The notes beneath the pieces are model-generated. The model was not told where the DNA came from and did not search any database. It saw only the letters and a list, made by a program, of their open reading frames with translations. Positions 27,908 to 37,277 of a DNA stretch of 64,000 bases are shown piece after piece. Source of the DNA: Scytonema hofmannii PCC 7110. GTDB lineage: Bacteria > Cyanobacteriota > Cyanobacteriia > Cyanobacteriales > Nostocaceae. The stretch covers positions 10,498,341 to 10,562,340 of the forward strand of contig NZ_KQ976354.1 in assembly GCF_000346485.2 (NCBI RefSeq), written 5' to 3'. The number at the start of each line of letters is the position of its first letter. The first letter of the stretch is position 1. The translations under genes were made by a program, and so were the position numbers.

Positions 27908-28933
27908 TCATTGATTTAAGAATTTATTCAACTCTTCCACAGAGGAATCTATAAATTTAGGTGTAAGCGCTCTTAATTTTGGATTGTCTTGACGTTGAAG
28001 GAGGTGACGCAATAAATGTAAGCGTCGTGCAGCAATCAATGCATCTAAGCAAGATTCATTTTGCTTGGGAAGCGAGCAGATTTCTTGATAACTTTCAAGT
28101 AAAACTGTTCGCCAAACTGGGTACTCAGATCGGTTACGGAAGTAATAAAGTGTCACAGCCAAATCATAGAGATAATAACTCCAACCACAATCATCAAAAT
28201 CAAATACCTGTATCTTGCCTTTATAAAACTTACAGTTTCCGTAATGTAAGTCACCATGTATAAGACCAAAGAACTCTCTGTGCTGTCTGAGATATTGCAT
28301 GGAAGAGCGAATTTTTTTAGCAGATGCTTCCAGCACAGCTTGATTGCTCTGTGATACTAGCAATGTGCTTTCAATTGGCAAACTTGTAGGAAATGTTCCG
28401 AACAATCTTTCCTCATCTATTTGGGGTCGCACAAAGCCTTTTGGAACAATAAACTGCTGGCTATATTGATGCAACTGTGCCAAAAATATGCCCATCAGCA
28501 TAATTGCTTTTGGACTCAGTCCAGCATCTAAAAATCGACCGGGAAGCCAACGAAAAAGAGTGCAATATCGTGCTTCTGGAACTCCCACCGCTTCTGCCAT
28601 CACAAAAAGCGAACCATCACTCGCCGATACAGGTTGTGCAACTGCTAAATCAGTTTTATTTTGTAGCGACAATAACCAGAGTAATTCCGAATGAATTGAA
28701 GCAAAATCGTGTTTACCTGGTCGATAAATCCGAAGCACATACCAAAAGTCTGTTTTTTCCAATGTTTCACTTAATTTATCAGACCCTAACTCAACTTTAA
28801 ATGTAGTGTTCTCGCCATGTGCCAGACATACTAAGCGGCTTTTATCTATGTTGTAGTTGAGCAAAGCAGACTGTGCTAACCGCAAGAGCCGCTTCACTTG
28901 ACCACTATAGCTAAGTTCAGCAAAAGGCTTCAT
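27908..28933 (-). CDS. APH-family phosphotransferase (SrkA/homoserine-kinase-like)
   Basis: 341 residues of protein-kinase-like fold: LVCLAHGENTTFKVEL in the N-lobe (nucleotide-binding strand), the catalytic-loop motif HGDLHYGNC near residue 225 (Asp as base, Asn as metal ligand), and DFDDCGWSYYLYDLAVTLYY near 245 (the DFD-like metal-binding motif). It probably phosphorylates a small molecule or protein side chain; homoserine, choline and stress kinase SrkA are relatives. Transcribed convergently with the acyltransferase gene, with about 30 nt between them. Confidence 0.8.
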   Translation of the reverse strand: MKPFAELSYSGQVKRLLRLAQSALLNYNIDKSRLVCLAHGENTTFKVELGSDKLSETLEKTDFWYVLRIYRPGKHDFASIHSELLWLLSLQNKTDLAVAQPVSASDGSLFVMAEAVGVPEARYCTLFRWLPGRFLDAGLSPKAIMLMGIFLAQLHQYSQQFIVPKGFVRPQIDEERLFGTFPTSLPIESTLLVSQSNQAVLEASAKKIRSSMQYLRQHREFFGLIHGDLHYGNCKFYKGKIQVFDFDDCGWSYYLYDLAVTLYYFRNRSEYPVWRTVLLESYQEICSLPKQNESCLDALIAARRLHLLRHLLQRQDNPKLRALTPKFIDSSVEELNKFLNQ

Positions 28934-28989
28934 TTGATTTTTACGGGCAAATACCTATAGTTTAGTAAATTTTTATGAAAAACGCTGTA

Positions 28990-29060
28990 AGACTCGATTC
29001 CCAAAACCCCCCTTTTTCAGCTATGCAAAGGGGGATCTTTGAGAAATGAACATCACTAAC
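28990..29060. repeat. Dispersed repeat, copy 1 (second copy at 30186-30252)
   Basis: The stretch aaaacccccctttttcagct, gcaaagggggatctttgag and aacatcactaac is repeated at 30186-30252 with minor changes. It forms a CCCCCT...AGGGGG hairpin. Confidence 0.6.
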
Positions 29061-29122
29061 TTTCTCAGCTTGTTAAATTAACTTTTGCACCTTGTCTTGA
29101 GCCATTACTTAATTCTTAGATT

Positions 29123-29270
29123 TTATTTTGAATCTGCAATTTCCACAGAAACCGCGTCTAACTCTGCTTCTAATTGCTCTTTCTACTCCAACCATTTTCT
29201 ATTGTTTTTTGTACATACCATAGTCTTGCTTTTGGGTCTTTGACAGCATCCAGAATGCGATCGCATCCGT
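29123..29270 (-). pseudogene. Remnant of a YhcG/DUF1016 PDDEXK-type nuclease gene
   Basis: Read on the minus strand, about 29170-29257 gives RILDAVKDPKARLWYVQKTI and then ENGWSRKSN before a stop. This is the conserved YhcG N-terminal helix pattern (L-L-x-K-x-K-D-x-x-x-R-x-x-Y-x-x-x-x-x-E-N-G-W-S-R). Immediately after, in another frame, LEAELDAVSVEIADSK-stop (to 29123) resembles the acidic C-terminal tail of the same family. The middle (nuclease domain) is gone. It lies beside an intact HigBA toxin-antitoxin pair. Confidence 0.55.
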
Positions 29271-29288
29271 AATTGTAAACGTTATATT

Positions 29289-29630
29289 TTACTCATCCAC
29301 GTCCTGGCTTACAAGGTCACTTAACGTATTCAGGCGAACAGGTGGCTTATTCGGAAGCTCAACCACAATAGTTAAATTACCGCCTATAGCATCAATGTAG
29401 TTCCTCAAAGTAGACAGCAACATATCAGACTCTCTTTCCAGGCGTGACACGTTAGATTGCGGCATTCGCAAGCTTCGTGAAATTTCCGCCTGCGTTAGCC
29501 CTGCGGCTTTTCGCAGTTCCTGCAAAGTGAGATATTCAGTTTCTAATTCTTCAGCCCGATCCTGTATCCGTTGCTTGCGCTCGTCTGGCAAATTATCCCA
29601 TATACTTTGCAAAATTTTCCCTTTGGTCAT
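29289..29630 (-). CDS. higA: HigA-type XRE-family antitoxin
   Basis: 113 residues. A helix-turn-helix of the XRE/Cro type is clear: LQELRKAAGLTQAEISRSLR followed by MPQSNVSRLERE, then a YIDAIGGNLTIVVELPN strand. The gene overlaps the upstream toxin gene by 4 nt (ATGA), the usual toxin-first HigBA arrangement, so the two are translationally coupled. It should neutralise HigB and repress its own promoter, probably via the palindrome at 30001-30028. Confidence 0.82.
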   Translation of the reverse strand: MTKGKILQSIWDNLPDERKQRIQDRAEELETEYLTLQELRKAAGLTQAEISRSLRMPQSNVSRLERESDMLLSTLRNYIDAIGGNLTIVVELPNKPPVRLNTLSDLVSQDVDE

Positions 29631-29989
29631 TGGTTGTCCTCCTTTAACTGGGTCAAATGATTGTCGAAGCGTTCATCGGCCTTTTTGATAAGCTGCTTGT
29701 AAAACCGTTTCTCACTCACCCCAGATTTTTCGCCTGCGACAAGTAGAATTGCTTGTCGTTTCGGATCGAAGGCAAACGCAGTTCGCCACACACCGTTGTC
29801 CGCTTTAAACCTTAGCTCTTTCATGTTTGTATGCTTAGAACCATTGAGTGTGTCCACATGAGGTCTGTTTAGCTGCGGGCCGTACTTTTCCAGCATCACC
29901 ACTTCTGCTAATAAAGCATCCTGCACCGCCTCGGAAAATTCCAAGAACTCTTGTGCAAATAGAGGATAAAATTCAACGTTCCAACACAT
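29627..29989 (-). CDS. higB: HigB/RelE-ParE-family toxin
   Basis: 120 residues. The family pattern is visible: VEFYPLFAQEFLEFSEAVQD, LEKYGPQLNRPHVDTLNGSK (HigB-type), HTNMKELRFKADNGVWRTAF, and a final VAGEKSGVSEKRFYKQLIKK. RelE-fold toxins of this type are ribosome-dependent mRNA endonucleases; basic residues near the C-terminus fit that role. First gene of a two-gene operon with the antitoxin. Confidence 0.82.
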   Translation of the reverse strand: MCWNVEFYPLFAQEFLEFSEAVQDALLAEVVMLEKYGPQLNRPHVDTLNGSKHTNMKELRFKADNGVWRTAFAFDPKRQAILLVAGEKSGVSEKRFYKQLIKKADERFDNHLTQLKEDNQ

Positions 29990-30000
29990 ACCAATACATT

Positions 30001-30028
30001 ATCATTTATGATATATATCGTCAATGAT
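30001..30028. promoter_or_regulatory. Near-perfect palindrome, likely HigA operator
   Basis: A 28-nt inverted repeat, arms ATCATT/AATGAT around GAT-ATATAT-ATC; 24 of 28 positions are symmetric. It lies 11 nt upstream of the higB start codon, where autoregulatory operators of toxin-antitoxin modules are found. Confidence 0.65.
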
Positions 30029-30137
30029 ATTATTTTGGTGTTTTTTTGTATGGCGATAGCTTTGTAAACGACATAACTTGATAGCTGGAGAGTGTCAAAA
30101 GGAAGCCATGTCAAAAAATCACTACAAGCGATTTTCC

Positions 30138-30195
30138 ACAAACCATCCTAAACCGCCCACTCCTAACAATAACAGCGTTAACCAATCACCCCAAA
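30138..30195. repeat. Duplicated fragment of the lnt 3' end
   Basis: 58 nt that match 30923-30980, inside the C-terminal coding part of the Lnt gene, at all but about five positions. On the minus strand it would encode GDWLTLLLLGVGGLGWF, the last membrane helix of Lnt. It ends directly at a dispersed repeat (30186-30252). Confidence 0.75.
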
Positions 30196-30328
30196 ACCCC
30201 CTTTTCAGCTTATGCATAGAGGGGGGATCTTTGAGGAATCAACATCACTAACTGAACCGCATTCGTGACAGGTTAAAACAATTGTAATTTTGTCAATTCA
30301 TCTAAAGGAAGATATAACCGTTTTTTAG

Positions 30329-30403
30329 AATGATAATATTGTAAAAAGGAGGAGGGAGTTGCAAGCTAAGCTTGCAACTCCCTCCTCCTAATCTATTATC
30401 ATT
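30329..30403. repeat. Long palindrome with perfect 21-bp stem
   Basis: The core 30347-30389 is AGGAGGAGGGAGTTGCAAGCT, one base, then its exact complement. Flanking arms AATGATAATA (30329-30338) and TATTATCATT (30394-30403) extend the symmetry. No T-run follows the stem, so it is not a classical terminator. It may be a mobile palindromic unit or an RNA structure. Confidence 0.7.
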
Positions 30404-30515
30404 ATTAAAGCCGGAGGCAACTTTTCAGAGGTATTCCCGTTAACAACCAGAAGTAGAACGATTTTTCAGGGTTACTTATTATTTTTTTGGTTACAGAAAA
30501 ATGCCAAACTAAATA

Positions 30516-30704
30516 ATGAAAAGTTTGTCTAAAGAGATGACTTATCGCGGTTTATACCATTTTAGTGTTGCTTATGATAAAGGTCAGGCAGATGACCCAG
30601 TTAAGTACTTTACTGCTCAAGAAAACCAGGACTTAGGTGTGGTTAAAAGTGTCCGAAAGCCAGTCTCTCAACTGGATTTGTCTCCTTTTCCCGCACCCTC
30701 TTGA
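30516..30704 (+). CDS. Possible small hypothetical protein
   Basis: 62 residues starting MKSLSKEMTYRGLYHFSVAY, hydrophilic, with no recognised family. The ATG has only a weak upstream purine stretch. It sits between the long palindrome and the lnt gene in a region crowded with repeats and gene remnants, so it may be a relic. Confidence 0.3.
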   Translation: MKSLSKEMTYRGLYHFSVAYDKGQADDPVKYFTAQENQDLGVVKSVRKPVSQLDLSPFPAPS

Positions 30705-30903
30705 CAGATGTGCCATTTTCTTAACCTGTCACGAATGGGGGAAACCTAACAAATATCTGTAAATGTTGGGTTTCGTTCCTCAACCCAACCTACCCGTCTT
30801 TCGATTTGAATACCTTCCTTCATCCAACTTGCCACAATTTCCATACATCCCTCTTCATCTGCGTTCGTCTGCGTTCATCTGCGGTTCCTAAACTCTTATA
30901 AAA

Positions 30904-32667
30904 TTACCAAAACCGATACCCTACAAACCATCCCAAACCACTCACTCCTAACAATAACGGCGTCAACCAATCACCCCAAAGCACGTATAAAGTCTTACTT
31001 TGAAGACGATATATTGTTTCTGCACGAACTTCGTAAGTATTGTGTCCCGATATCCACAATGTTCTACCGTGAGGATCGACAAAAGCAGAATATCCCGTAT
31101 TTGTTGCCCGCACTGCCCATCTATCAGTTTCAATTGCCCGCATAATATCCTGTGCGTGATGCTGCGCTGGCATAGCCGCACTGTAGTGAGCATCATTAGA
31201 AGGTCCCAGTATAAACTCTCCCCCCGCCACAGCTTGACGGCGAAAATGTTCTGAAAAAGCCGATTCATAACAAATCCCAACAATAGCACGACCAAAAGGC
31301 GTGTCAAATATTTGATTTTGCTTCCCCGCCACCTGGTGTTCCTTCAAAGGTGACAAACGATCAATAATACCACCCAAAATTTCCTCAAACGGAACATATT
31401 CCCCAATCGGCACCATCTTAACTTTGCCGTAGCGACTAAAAATCACACCACTGTCCGTAACTGTAAATAAACTATTTGTATAACTACGTCCATCTCTATA
31501 AAAACCCCCAATCCAAGCAACTTTCTTTTTTTCCCGCACCGCAGCTACTAAAGAACTCGACATAATATCGTTCTGGAAAAAAGGCAAAGCCCCCTCTGGA
31601 GTCAGCACTGCATCAACACCTCGATCTACGAGGGTGATATAACCCTTGGTGTAACCTTCAATAGCACGGCGAAAACCTTCTCGAAACAGTTTAATTTCAT
31701 TGGGAACATTTCCCTGAACAATCCCCACTTTTAACGCGGCTTCTGGTTTTTGAACTAAAGGACGGCTATATAAACCCAAACCAATGAGATGGAGAGAAAT
31801 AAATAGTGCAGCTGCAGAAACTAAATAATTGAACCTTCTAGGCGCAGAGGTCGCAGAGAGAAGAAATTTCATTCTTTCCTCTGTATTCTCTGCGCTTCTG
31901 CGGTTTATCCATGCTTCTGCAAGCAAACCGTTTACTGCTACAATAGCCGCCGTCACTGCATTAGGTCCAGATAGTTGACCTAAATGTAAAATGACGAGAT
32001 TTTGCGGACTTTGCGTGTAAGAAAGAGAACTCCACCACAACGGGCCAGCACTCCAAAGTGCTTCTAATCCACACCAGATAGCTGTGCCAATAAGAACGCG
32101 AACAAATCCATTTTGGATTTTAGATTTTGGATTTTGGATTTTGGATCGATCTATGGGGGCTTTATTTTCTCGTTTGAAGGTAACTTTAAACCAATCTAAA
32201 ATCGGCAATCTAAAATCTAAAATTAAAGAAAAACAAGTTGCCCAAGTAGCAACTAATGCTGCTCCCCACAAAGTAATGAACGTCCAGCAAAATAATGCGA
32301 TCGCTAAACTTGCCAACCAAGGAACCCCCATCCAAGTCATGGGATGAATTCCAGTAATCCAAGACAACGCGATTCCGTGATAACCAATACCCCAGGCTAG
32401 AGGGAGGGAGAGAGGGAGAGAGGAAGAGAGGGAGGAAGGGGGGGATGGGTTGTTTCGTTGTGCAGAATTAACAACGAGTACCCATAGGGGGGCTAGGGCA
32501 ACCCATGCCAAGAACCAAGCACCAAAAGGCGCAACAGTCAACCCCATCAAAATTCCACTGAGGAGAGCAATAATGGTTTTGGATTTTGGATTTTGGATTT
32601 TGGATTTTAAATTTAATCTAAAATCTAAAATCCACAATCCAAAATTCTTACTCTGCTTCGGTTGCAT
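30904..32667 (-). CDS. lnt: Apolipoprotein N-acyltransferase with repeat-derived insertions
   Basis: 587 residues from the ATG at 32665-32667 (a TTG lies one codon upstream). Lnt adds the third acyl chain to bacterial lipoproteins at the inner membrane. Visible are the N-terminal membrane helices ([20 protein letters not shown] onward), and the nitrilase domain with [10 protein letters not shown] (Glu), [14 protein letters not shown] (Lys) and [13 protein letters not shown] (Cys) as catalytic triad. The start lies inside the 3' end of gyrA. The N-terminal ~30 residues and three internal patches ([52 protein letters not shown]) are translations of non-coding dispersed repeats, all in frame. 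The essential parts look intact. Confidence 0.85.
   Translation of the reverse strand: MQPKQSKNFGLWILDFRLNLKSKIQNPKSKTIIALLSGILMGLTVAPFGAWFLAWVALAPLWVLVVNSAQRNNPSPPSSLSSSLPLSLPLAWGIGYHGIALSWITGIHPMTWMGVPWLASLAIALFCWTFITLWGAALVATWATCFSLILDFRLPILDWFKVTFKRENKAPIDRSKIQNPKSKIQNGFVRVLIGTAIWCGLEALWSAGPLWWSSLSYTQSPQNLVILHLGQLSGPNAVTAAIVAVNGLLAEAWINRRSAENTEERMKFLLSATSAPRRFNYLVSAAALFISLHLIGLGLYSRPLVQKPEAALKVGIVQGNVPNEIKLFREGFRRAIEGYTKGYITLVDRGVDAVLTPEGALPFFQNDIMSSSLVAAVREKKKVAWIGGFYRDGRSYTNSLFTVTDSGVIFSRYGKVKMVPIGEYVPFEEILGGIIDRLSPLKEHQVAGKQNQIFDTPFGRAIVGICYESAFSEHFRRQAVAGGEFILGPSNDAHYSAAMPAQHHAQDIMRAIETDRWAVRATNTGYSAFVDPHGRTLWISGHNTYEVRAETIYRLQSKTLYVLWGDWLTPLLLGVSGLGWFVGYRFW
32572..32647. repeat. TTTTGGA heptamer array inside lnt 5' end
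   Basis: Tandem ggatttt units and their degenerate and inverted copies. It forms the codons for residues 8-30 of Lnt. Related units recur at 32113-32145 and 32190-32222 within the same gene. Confidence 0.8.
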
Positions 32668-35305
32668 CAACAGTATCGGGGGGAACTATTGCCACTCCCG
32701 TGATAACGTCATCTTCGTCAAGGCGCTGCACTCGTACCCCAGTTGCCGATCGCGATTGAATTGAAATCGCATTCACCGCCTGACGAATGATGATACCGCG
32801 ACTGGTGACCATCATAATCTCCGCATCATCATTGTTAACGATATGTAAGGTTGCCAGTTGGTCTTTGATTTTGCGGTTTTTGAATTTAGTCGCCATAAGA
32901 CCCTGACCGGCACGCTTTTGCAGGCGGAACTGGGAAACCGGTACGCGCTTGCCGTACCCTCCCATTGTAATCACCAACACCCACGGCTCGGTACTGCCGT
33001 TACCAGCAACTTCTACAGATTCTTCATTCACATCAACCTCAAGGAGTTCTTCCGTTTCGACATCCTCAATTTCAGCTTCTGAATCTGTGTCTGTATTTAA
33101 AGTGGCCAGAATTTCAGCTTCTGTATCTGTATCTGTGTCTGTAGTTGTAGTTAAAGTGGCTAGAATAGCTGCTGGAAGAATATCCATCCCTACCAGTTCA
33201 TCTTTATCGCGCAGTTTCATGGCTTTTACCCCACGAGTCGCCCGTCCCAAAGGACGCAGTTGTGCGTGATTGCATCTAAAGTGAATTGCCATACCCCGAC
33301 GCGAACCAATGATAACGCTGTCTTCCACTTTTGCCCTTCTCACCCAACGGAGTTGATCCCCTTCTTCTAAAGAGATCGCAATCAAGCCATTGGCACGAAT
33401 ATTACTAAAAGCTGCCAATTCAGTTTTCTTGATATAGCCGCCGTTGGTGAGCATGACCAAATATTCGTCGCGGCTAAACTCCGTAACCGGAACTATTGAG
33501 GTAATTTTTTCCTCTTTAGGAACGGGTAGCAATTGGACAATTGGTGTACCCCTGCTAGTACGAGAACTCACGGGTATTTGATAAGTTTTGAGGCAATAAA
33601 CAACACCTCGCTGGCTGAAGAATAAAACACTGTCATGGTCGCAGCAAGTGAGGAAATGCTCAACACCATCATCTTCTTTCATCTTTGCTGCGGCTTTGCC
33701 TCTAGTCGCACGGCTTTGCGCTTCAAAGGTGTTGACTGGCATCCGTTTGATGTAGCCTTGTTCGGTCACTAAAATGACAACCTTTTCATTGGCAATCAAG
33801 TCCCGGTCATCTATTTCCCCTTCCAAAGGCGAAATCACTGTACGGCGGGGCGTTGTGTATTTCGCTTTGAGCAGCTTAATCTCGTTCTCAATAATTTCCA
33901 GAATTCGCTCTCGACGTGCGAGAATATCGCGCAAATCAGTAATGAGGGCTTGTAATTCTTCGTGTTCCAAGCGAATTTTATCTGCTTCTAAGGCTGTCAA
34001 ACGCCGCAGTTGCATCTGCAAAATCGCATCTGCTTGAGCTTCAGAGAGTCCGTAGGTTGTGATTAACTCTCCTTTTGCTGTAGGCGCATCAGGTGCATGG
34101 CGAATTAAGTTAATAATTTGATCTAAGTGAGATAGGGCAATCAATAACCCTTGCAAAATATGGTCGCGTTCCTCAGCTTTCCGCAGTTCATATTGCGTGC
34201 GTCTGATAATGGATTCTATGCGGAAATCTAGGAAGACTTGCAAAAATTGCTTAAGGGTGATAACCTGAGGTTCGCCATTGACAATCGCCAACATATTCGC
34301 CCCAAAGTTGGCTTGTATTGGCGTTTGTTTGTAGAGATTGTTCAGGACAACCCTGGGATAAGCATCGCGCTTGAGTTCAATCACGATTCGCATTCCATCG
34401 CGATCGCTTTCATCTCGAATATCTGCAATTCCCTCTATTTTCTTGTCATTCACCAACTCAGCTATTTTTTCAATCAGTGCTGCTTTGTTGGTTTGGTATG
34501 GCAATTCGGTGACAATAATTGCTTCTCTATCCGGGCGTCCCCTCTGTTCTACGGTTTCTATTTGAGCTACACCGCGCATGGTGATGGAACCACGCCCCAT
34601 AGTATAAGCCTCTTTAATTGGTCCTGTACCCAAAATCTGACCACCTGTGGGAAAATCAGGACCGGGAATATACTGCATCAATTGAATATCACTAATTTCT
34701 GGATTGTGAATCAGTGCTACCAATCCATCAATCAACTCACCCAAGTTATGAGGGGGAATGTTGGTTGCCATACCCACGGCAATACCAGAAGAACCATTGA
34801 GCAGCAACTGTGGAACACGTGCAGGCATGACAGTTGGTTCTTGCTGGGAACCGTCGAAGTTATTCACAAAATCGACGGTTTCTGACTCAATATCTTGTAG
34901 TAAAGCATCACTCGTTAAAGCTTGCAAGCGACATTCGGTGTATCGCATTGCCGCAGGTGGGTCATTATCTATAGAGCCGAAGTTTCCATGCCCTGCAATT
35001 AAGGGCGATCTCATGGAAAAATCCTGCGCCATCCGCACTAGAGCGTCATAGACTGCTGTGTCGCCGTGAGGGTGATATTTACCCAATACTTCCCCTACTA
35101 CACGAGCGCATTTACGAAAAGGGCGATCTGCGGTCAATCCCAATTCATGCATAGCATAGAGGATACGACGATGCACAGGTTTCAGACCATCCCTGGCATC
35201 TGGCAGTGCCCGACCTACAATCACGCTCATGGCGTACTCTAAATAAGACCGGGACATTTCGTTCCCCAGATCGGTCGGGATAATCCTCTCCTGAGAGGTT
35301 GTCAT
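32648..35305 (-). CDS. gyrA: DNA gyrase subunit A
   Basis: 885 residues, type IIA topoisomerase subunit that breaks and rejoins DNA for negative supercoiling with GyrB. The numbering follows E. coli: the quinolone region [10 protein letters not shown] puts Thr at 83 and Asp at 87, and the catalytic tyrosine is Y122 (AAMRYTE). A GyrA-box-like [10 protein letters not shown] starts the C-terminal beta-pinwheel, with later repeats such as SRTSRGTP and [11 protein letters not shown]. Between about residues 711 and 765 an acidic, tandemly repeated insertion ([35 protein letters not shown]) lies within the pinwheel. The 3' end overlaps the lnt start. Preference for gyrase over ParC rests on the GyrA-box-like motif. 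Confidence 0.88.
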   Translation of the reverse strand: MTTSQERIIPTDLGNEMSRSYLEYAMSVIVGRALPDARDGLKPVHRRILYAMHELGLTADRPFRKCARVVGEVLGKYHPHGDTAVYDALVRMAQDFSMRSPLIAGHGNFGSIDNDPPAAMRYTECRLQALTSDALLQDIESETVDFVNNFDGSQQEPTVMPARVPQLLLNGSSGIAVGMATNIPPHNLGELIDGLVALIHNPEISDIQLMQYIPGPDFPTGGQILGTGPIKEAYTMGRGSITMRGVAQIETVEQRGRPDREAIIVTELPYQTNKAALIEKIAELVNDKKIEGIADIRDESDRDGMRIVIELKRDAYPRVVLNNLYKQTPIQANFGANMLAIVNGEPQVITLKQFLQVFLDFRIESIIRRTQYELRKAEERDHILQGLLIALSHLDQIINLIRHAPDAPTAKGELITTYGLSEAQADAILQMQLRRLTALEADKIRLEHEELQALITDLRDILARRERILEIIENEIKLLKAKYTTPRRTVISPLEGEIDDRDLIANEKVVILVTEQGYIKRMPVNTFEAQSRATRGKAAAKMKEDDGVEHFLTCCDHDSVLFFSQRGVVYCLKTYQIPVSSRTSRGTPIVQLLPVPKEEKITSIVPVTEFSRDEYLVMLTNGGYIKKTELAAFSNIRANGLIAISLEEGDQLRWVRRAKVEDSVIIGSRRGMAIHFRCNHAQLRPLGRATRGVKAMKLRDKDELVGMDILPAAILATLTTTTDTDTDTEAEILATLNTDTDSEAEIEDVETEELLEVDVNEESVEVAGNGSTEPWVLVITMGGYGKRVPVSQFRLQKRAGQGLMATKFKNRKIKDQLATLHIVNNDDAEIMMVTSRGIIIRQAVNAISIQSRSATGVRVQRLDEDDVITGVAIVPPDTVDATEAE

Positions 35306-35436
35306 AACCTAAAAAACTCCAAAAATCGCAGATTTTAGCCTTGATAGTGAAAAAAAAGCAAAATTATTCCGAATTAACGCTGAATAACTGCCATAATTTG
35401 ATACAATTCTAACATATTTTGCTGTTTGCTGGCAGG

Positions 35437-35530
35437 AACAGTGACCAGTGACCAGTGACCAGTGACCAGTGACCAGGTCAAGCGTCATTAAATCCAAAAT
35501 CCAAAATCCAAAATCCAAAATCCAAAATCC
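35437..35530. repeat. TGACCAG array followed by AAAATCC array
   Basis: Between the gyrA start region and the ClC gene: five TGACCAG heptamers (35440-35476), then five AAAATCC heptamers (35490-35530). The open frames seen across it are artefacts of seven-nucleotide periodicity. Confidence 0.85.
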
Positions 35531-35533
35531 CAA

Positions 35534-36835
35534 TTACTGGTAGCTGACCTCTGAAGATTGATTTTTGAGTTGAGATTCAATCAAGGGGACTTTAGGAGCG
35601 AGAAAAAATCCAATCAAACTGGCAAACAAAATTGGCGTGAAGGGGCTAGAATTGGTTAATTTTGACAGTAGTAAGGTTGTACTGATAGGTGTTCGCGTCA
35701 CTGCTGCATTGATAGCCGCCATTGTACAAATCATGGCAAGTGTGGAATTCAATCCCGGAATTAAGCTAGCCACAGCTTTACCCAAACAAGCTCCTGTAAA
35801 AAATAGGGGGATGATAAATCCTCCGCGCCACCCGCCAGTGACAGTCACGCTAATAGATGCCATTTTTGCAAAAGCAAGCAAAAACAAGAAAACAGCCGGA
35901 AAGCTTTGATTTAGAACAACTTCTAACTCATGATGTCCAAAATAACGGGTAAGTGGTAAGACAGCCGCTAAAATACCAAGTCCCAAGCCAGCTAGTGTTG
36001 TGCGAAAATAAATGGGTCCTGGGATTTGGGCAAAAATGCGATCGCAGGCTCGAAAAATCCCCATAAAAATCCACCCAGCAATAACTCCCACAATTCCAAA
36101 GACAATAGCTATAGCAAAATCGTCAATACTGTCTACGTGATATTGCGGAAAGTGCCAGGTTGGCGCAACTCCCAAATGTGTAATTGCAGCGAAAACCAGA
36201 TAACTCGCACAACTAGAAACAATAGCAGGCATTAAAGCTTCGTAATACTCAACAATGTGCTGGTGATGCAAAATTTCCAAAGCAAATATAGCACCACCAA
36301 GAGGAGCGCCAAACAAAGCAGTAAAGCCAGCAGCCATTGCAGCTAAACTCATCGACCTCACGTCTTCACCTTCGAGTCGTAAACGGTCAGCAACCCAAGT
36401 CCCAAAAGAACCTGTCACCTGTACCAGTGGCGCTTCCGGTCCAGCACTACCACCTGCTGAGATGCTGAGCAAAGAAGCCAGAATCATAGAAGGATTTTTG
36501 CGAGCATCCAAGCGTCCATTCTGAAGATGGATGTTATCAACGATCGCAGCAATTTCACCGGGATTGCCAAGAAAGTGAATGACTAAACCAATCGCTAAAC
36601 CAGCGACTGGCATAATGATTAACAGACTCCAACCTTGAAATTTTTCCAGCCCGTGAATCATCAGTTCCAGTACACTCCAATACAACCCCGCAAATAAACC
36701 GCAAACAGTCCCCACAACCGCCCAGCGTAAAACCCAACGAGAAATTGTGAAGGGATTGCGTTTTATCAGTCCAAAAAGTTGACGAAAAGTCCGGCGTTGA
36801 GTTTGTCCGTGAGGAGGGCGATTGTCTGGTAGCAC
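35534..36835 (-). CDS. ClC-family chloride channel/transporter, atypical gating motif
   Basis: 433 residues, GTG start at 36833-36835. About ten membrane helices; the ion-path signature is GGSAGPEAPLVQ at 128-139, and later GAPLGGAIFALEILHHQHIV and GWRGGFIIPLFF with the ClC GxFxP-like end. In canonical ClC proteins the gating glutamate is the third residue of GREGP; here that position is Ala131, and a glutamate occurs at 134 after the Pro. Some bacterial ClC-like families share GPEAP. It may be a passive channel or use a shifted gate. It lies upstream of gyrA on the minus strand. Confidence 0.83.
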   Translation of the reverse strand: MLPDNRPPHGQTQRRTFRQLFGLIKRNPFTISRWVLRWAVVGTVCGLFAGLYWSVLELMIHGLEKFQGWSLLIIMPVAGLAIGLVIHFLGNPGEIAAIVDNIHLQNGRLDARKNPSMILASLLSISAGGSAGPEAPLVQVTGSFGTWVADRLRLEGEDVRSMSLAAMAAGFTALFGAPLGGAIFALEILHHQHIVEYYEALMPAIVSSCASYLVFAAITHLGVAPTWHFPQYHVDSIDDFAIAIVFGIVGVIAGWIFMGIFRACDRIFAQIPGPIYFRTTLAGLGLGILAAVLPLTRYFGHHELEVVLNQSFPAVFLFLLAFAKMASISVTVTGGWRGGFIIPLFFTGACLGKAVASLIPGLNSTLAMICTMAAINAAVTRTPISTTLLLSKLTNSSPFTPILFASLIGFFLAPKVPLIESQLKNQSSEVSYQ

Positions 36836-37001
36836 AAGTGATATTCCTTTCTCAACAAAACAAATGTTATGAAATCTTTATATTTACTATGCTAACGCGT
36901 GTGGCGGATAAACGAGCATTTGAATTTAAGCCCCAAGGTAGTGTGTAGCTCTTAAGGTGAAAGTCTAGGCTCAAGGTATATCAAGGTTGGAGTAAGTATC
37001 C

Positions 37002-37223
37002 ATGTACAGCGACGAAACAACTCCCAATCAAGCTGAAAAAACAAATCCACAAACTGATGAGTCACAATTAAGCCCCGAATTGCGCGATCGCATTAAGCAT
37101 CCTCCAAAAATGGACGACGTGTTGCTTTCTTTATCACCTGATGAACTCAGAGGTAACCCAGCCGTCGTACCGGAAATGATTGATGAACCAACCGACGAAA
37201 CGATTGGCTTTACCAAAGAATAG
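37002..37223 (+). CDS. Small acidic hypothetical protein
   Basis: 73 residues, hydrophilic, Pro/Glu/Asp-rich (MDDVLLSLSPDELRGNPAVV core). No membrane segment. It is divergent from the ClC gene and is followed 54 nt later by the HDAC-family gene; the gap holds imperfect repeats of the TAGCCATTA type. The function is unknown. Confidence 0.6.
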   Translation: MYSDETTPNQAEKTNPQTDESQLSPELRDRIKHPPKMDDVLLSLSPDELRGNPAVVPEMIDEPTDETIGFTKE

Positions 37224-37277
37224 TTACTACACTAATGGCTAATAGCTATTAGCCATTAGCCATTAACCATTAGCTCT

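Noticed and set aside
35309-35533. 74-residue minus-strand frame between gyrA and the ClC gene
   Set aside because: Made of TGACCAG and AAAATCC arrays.
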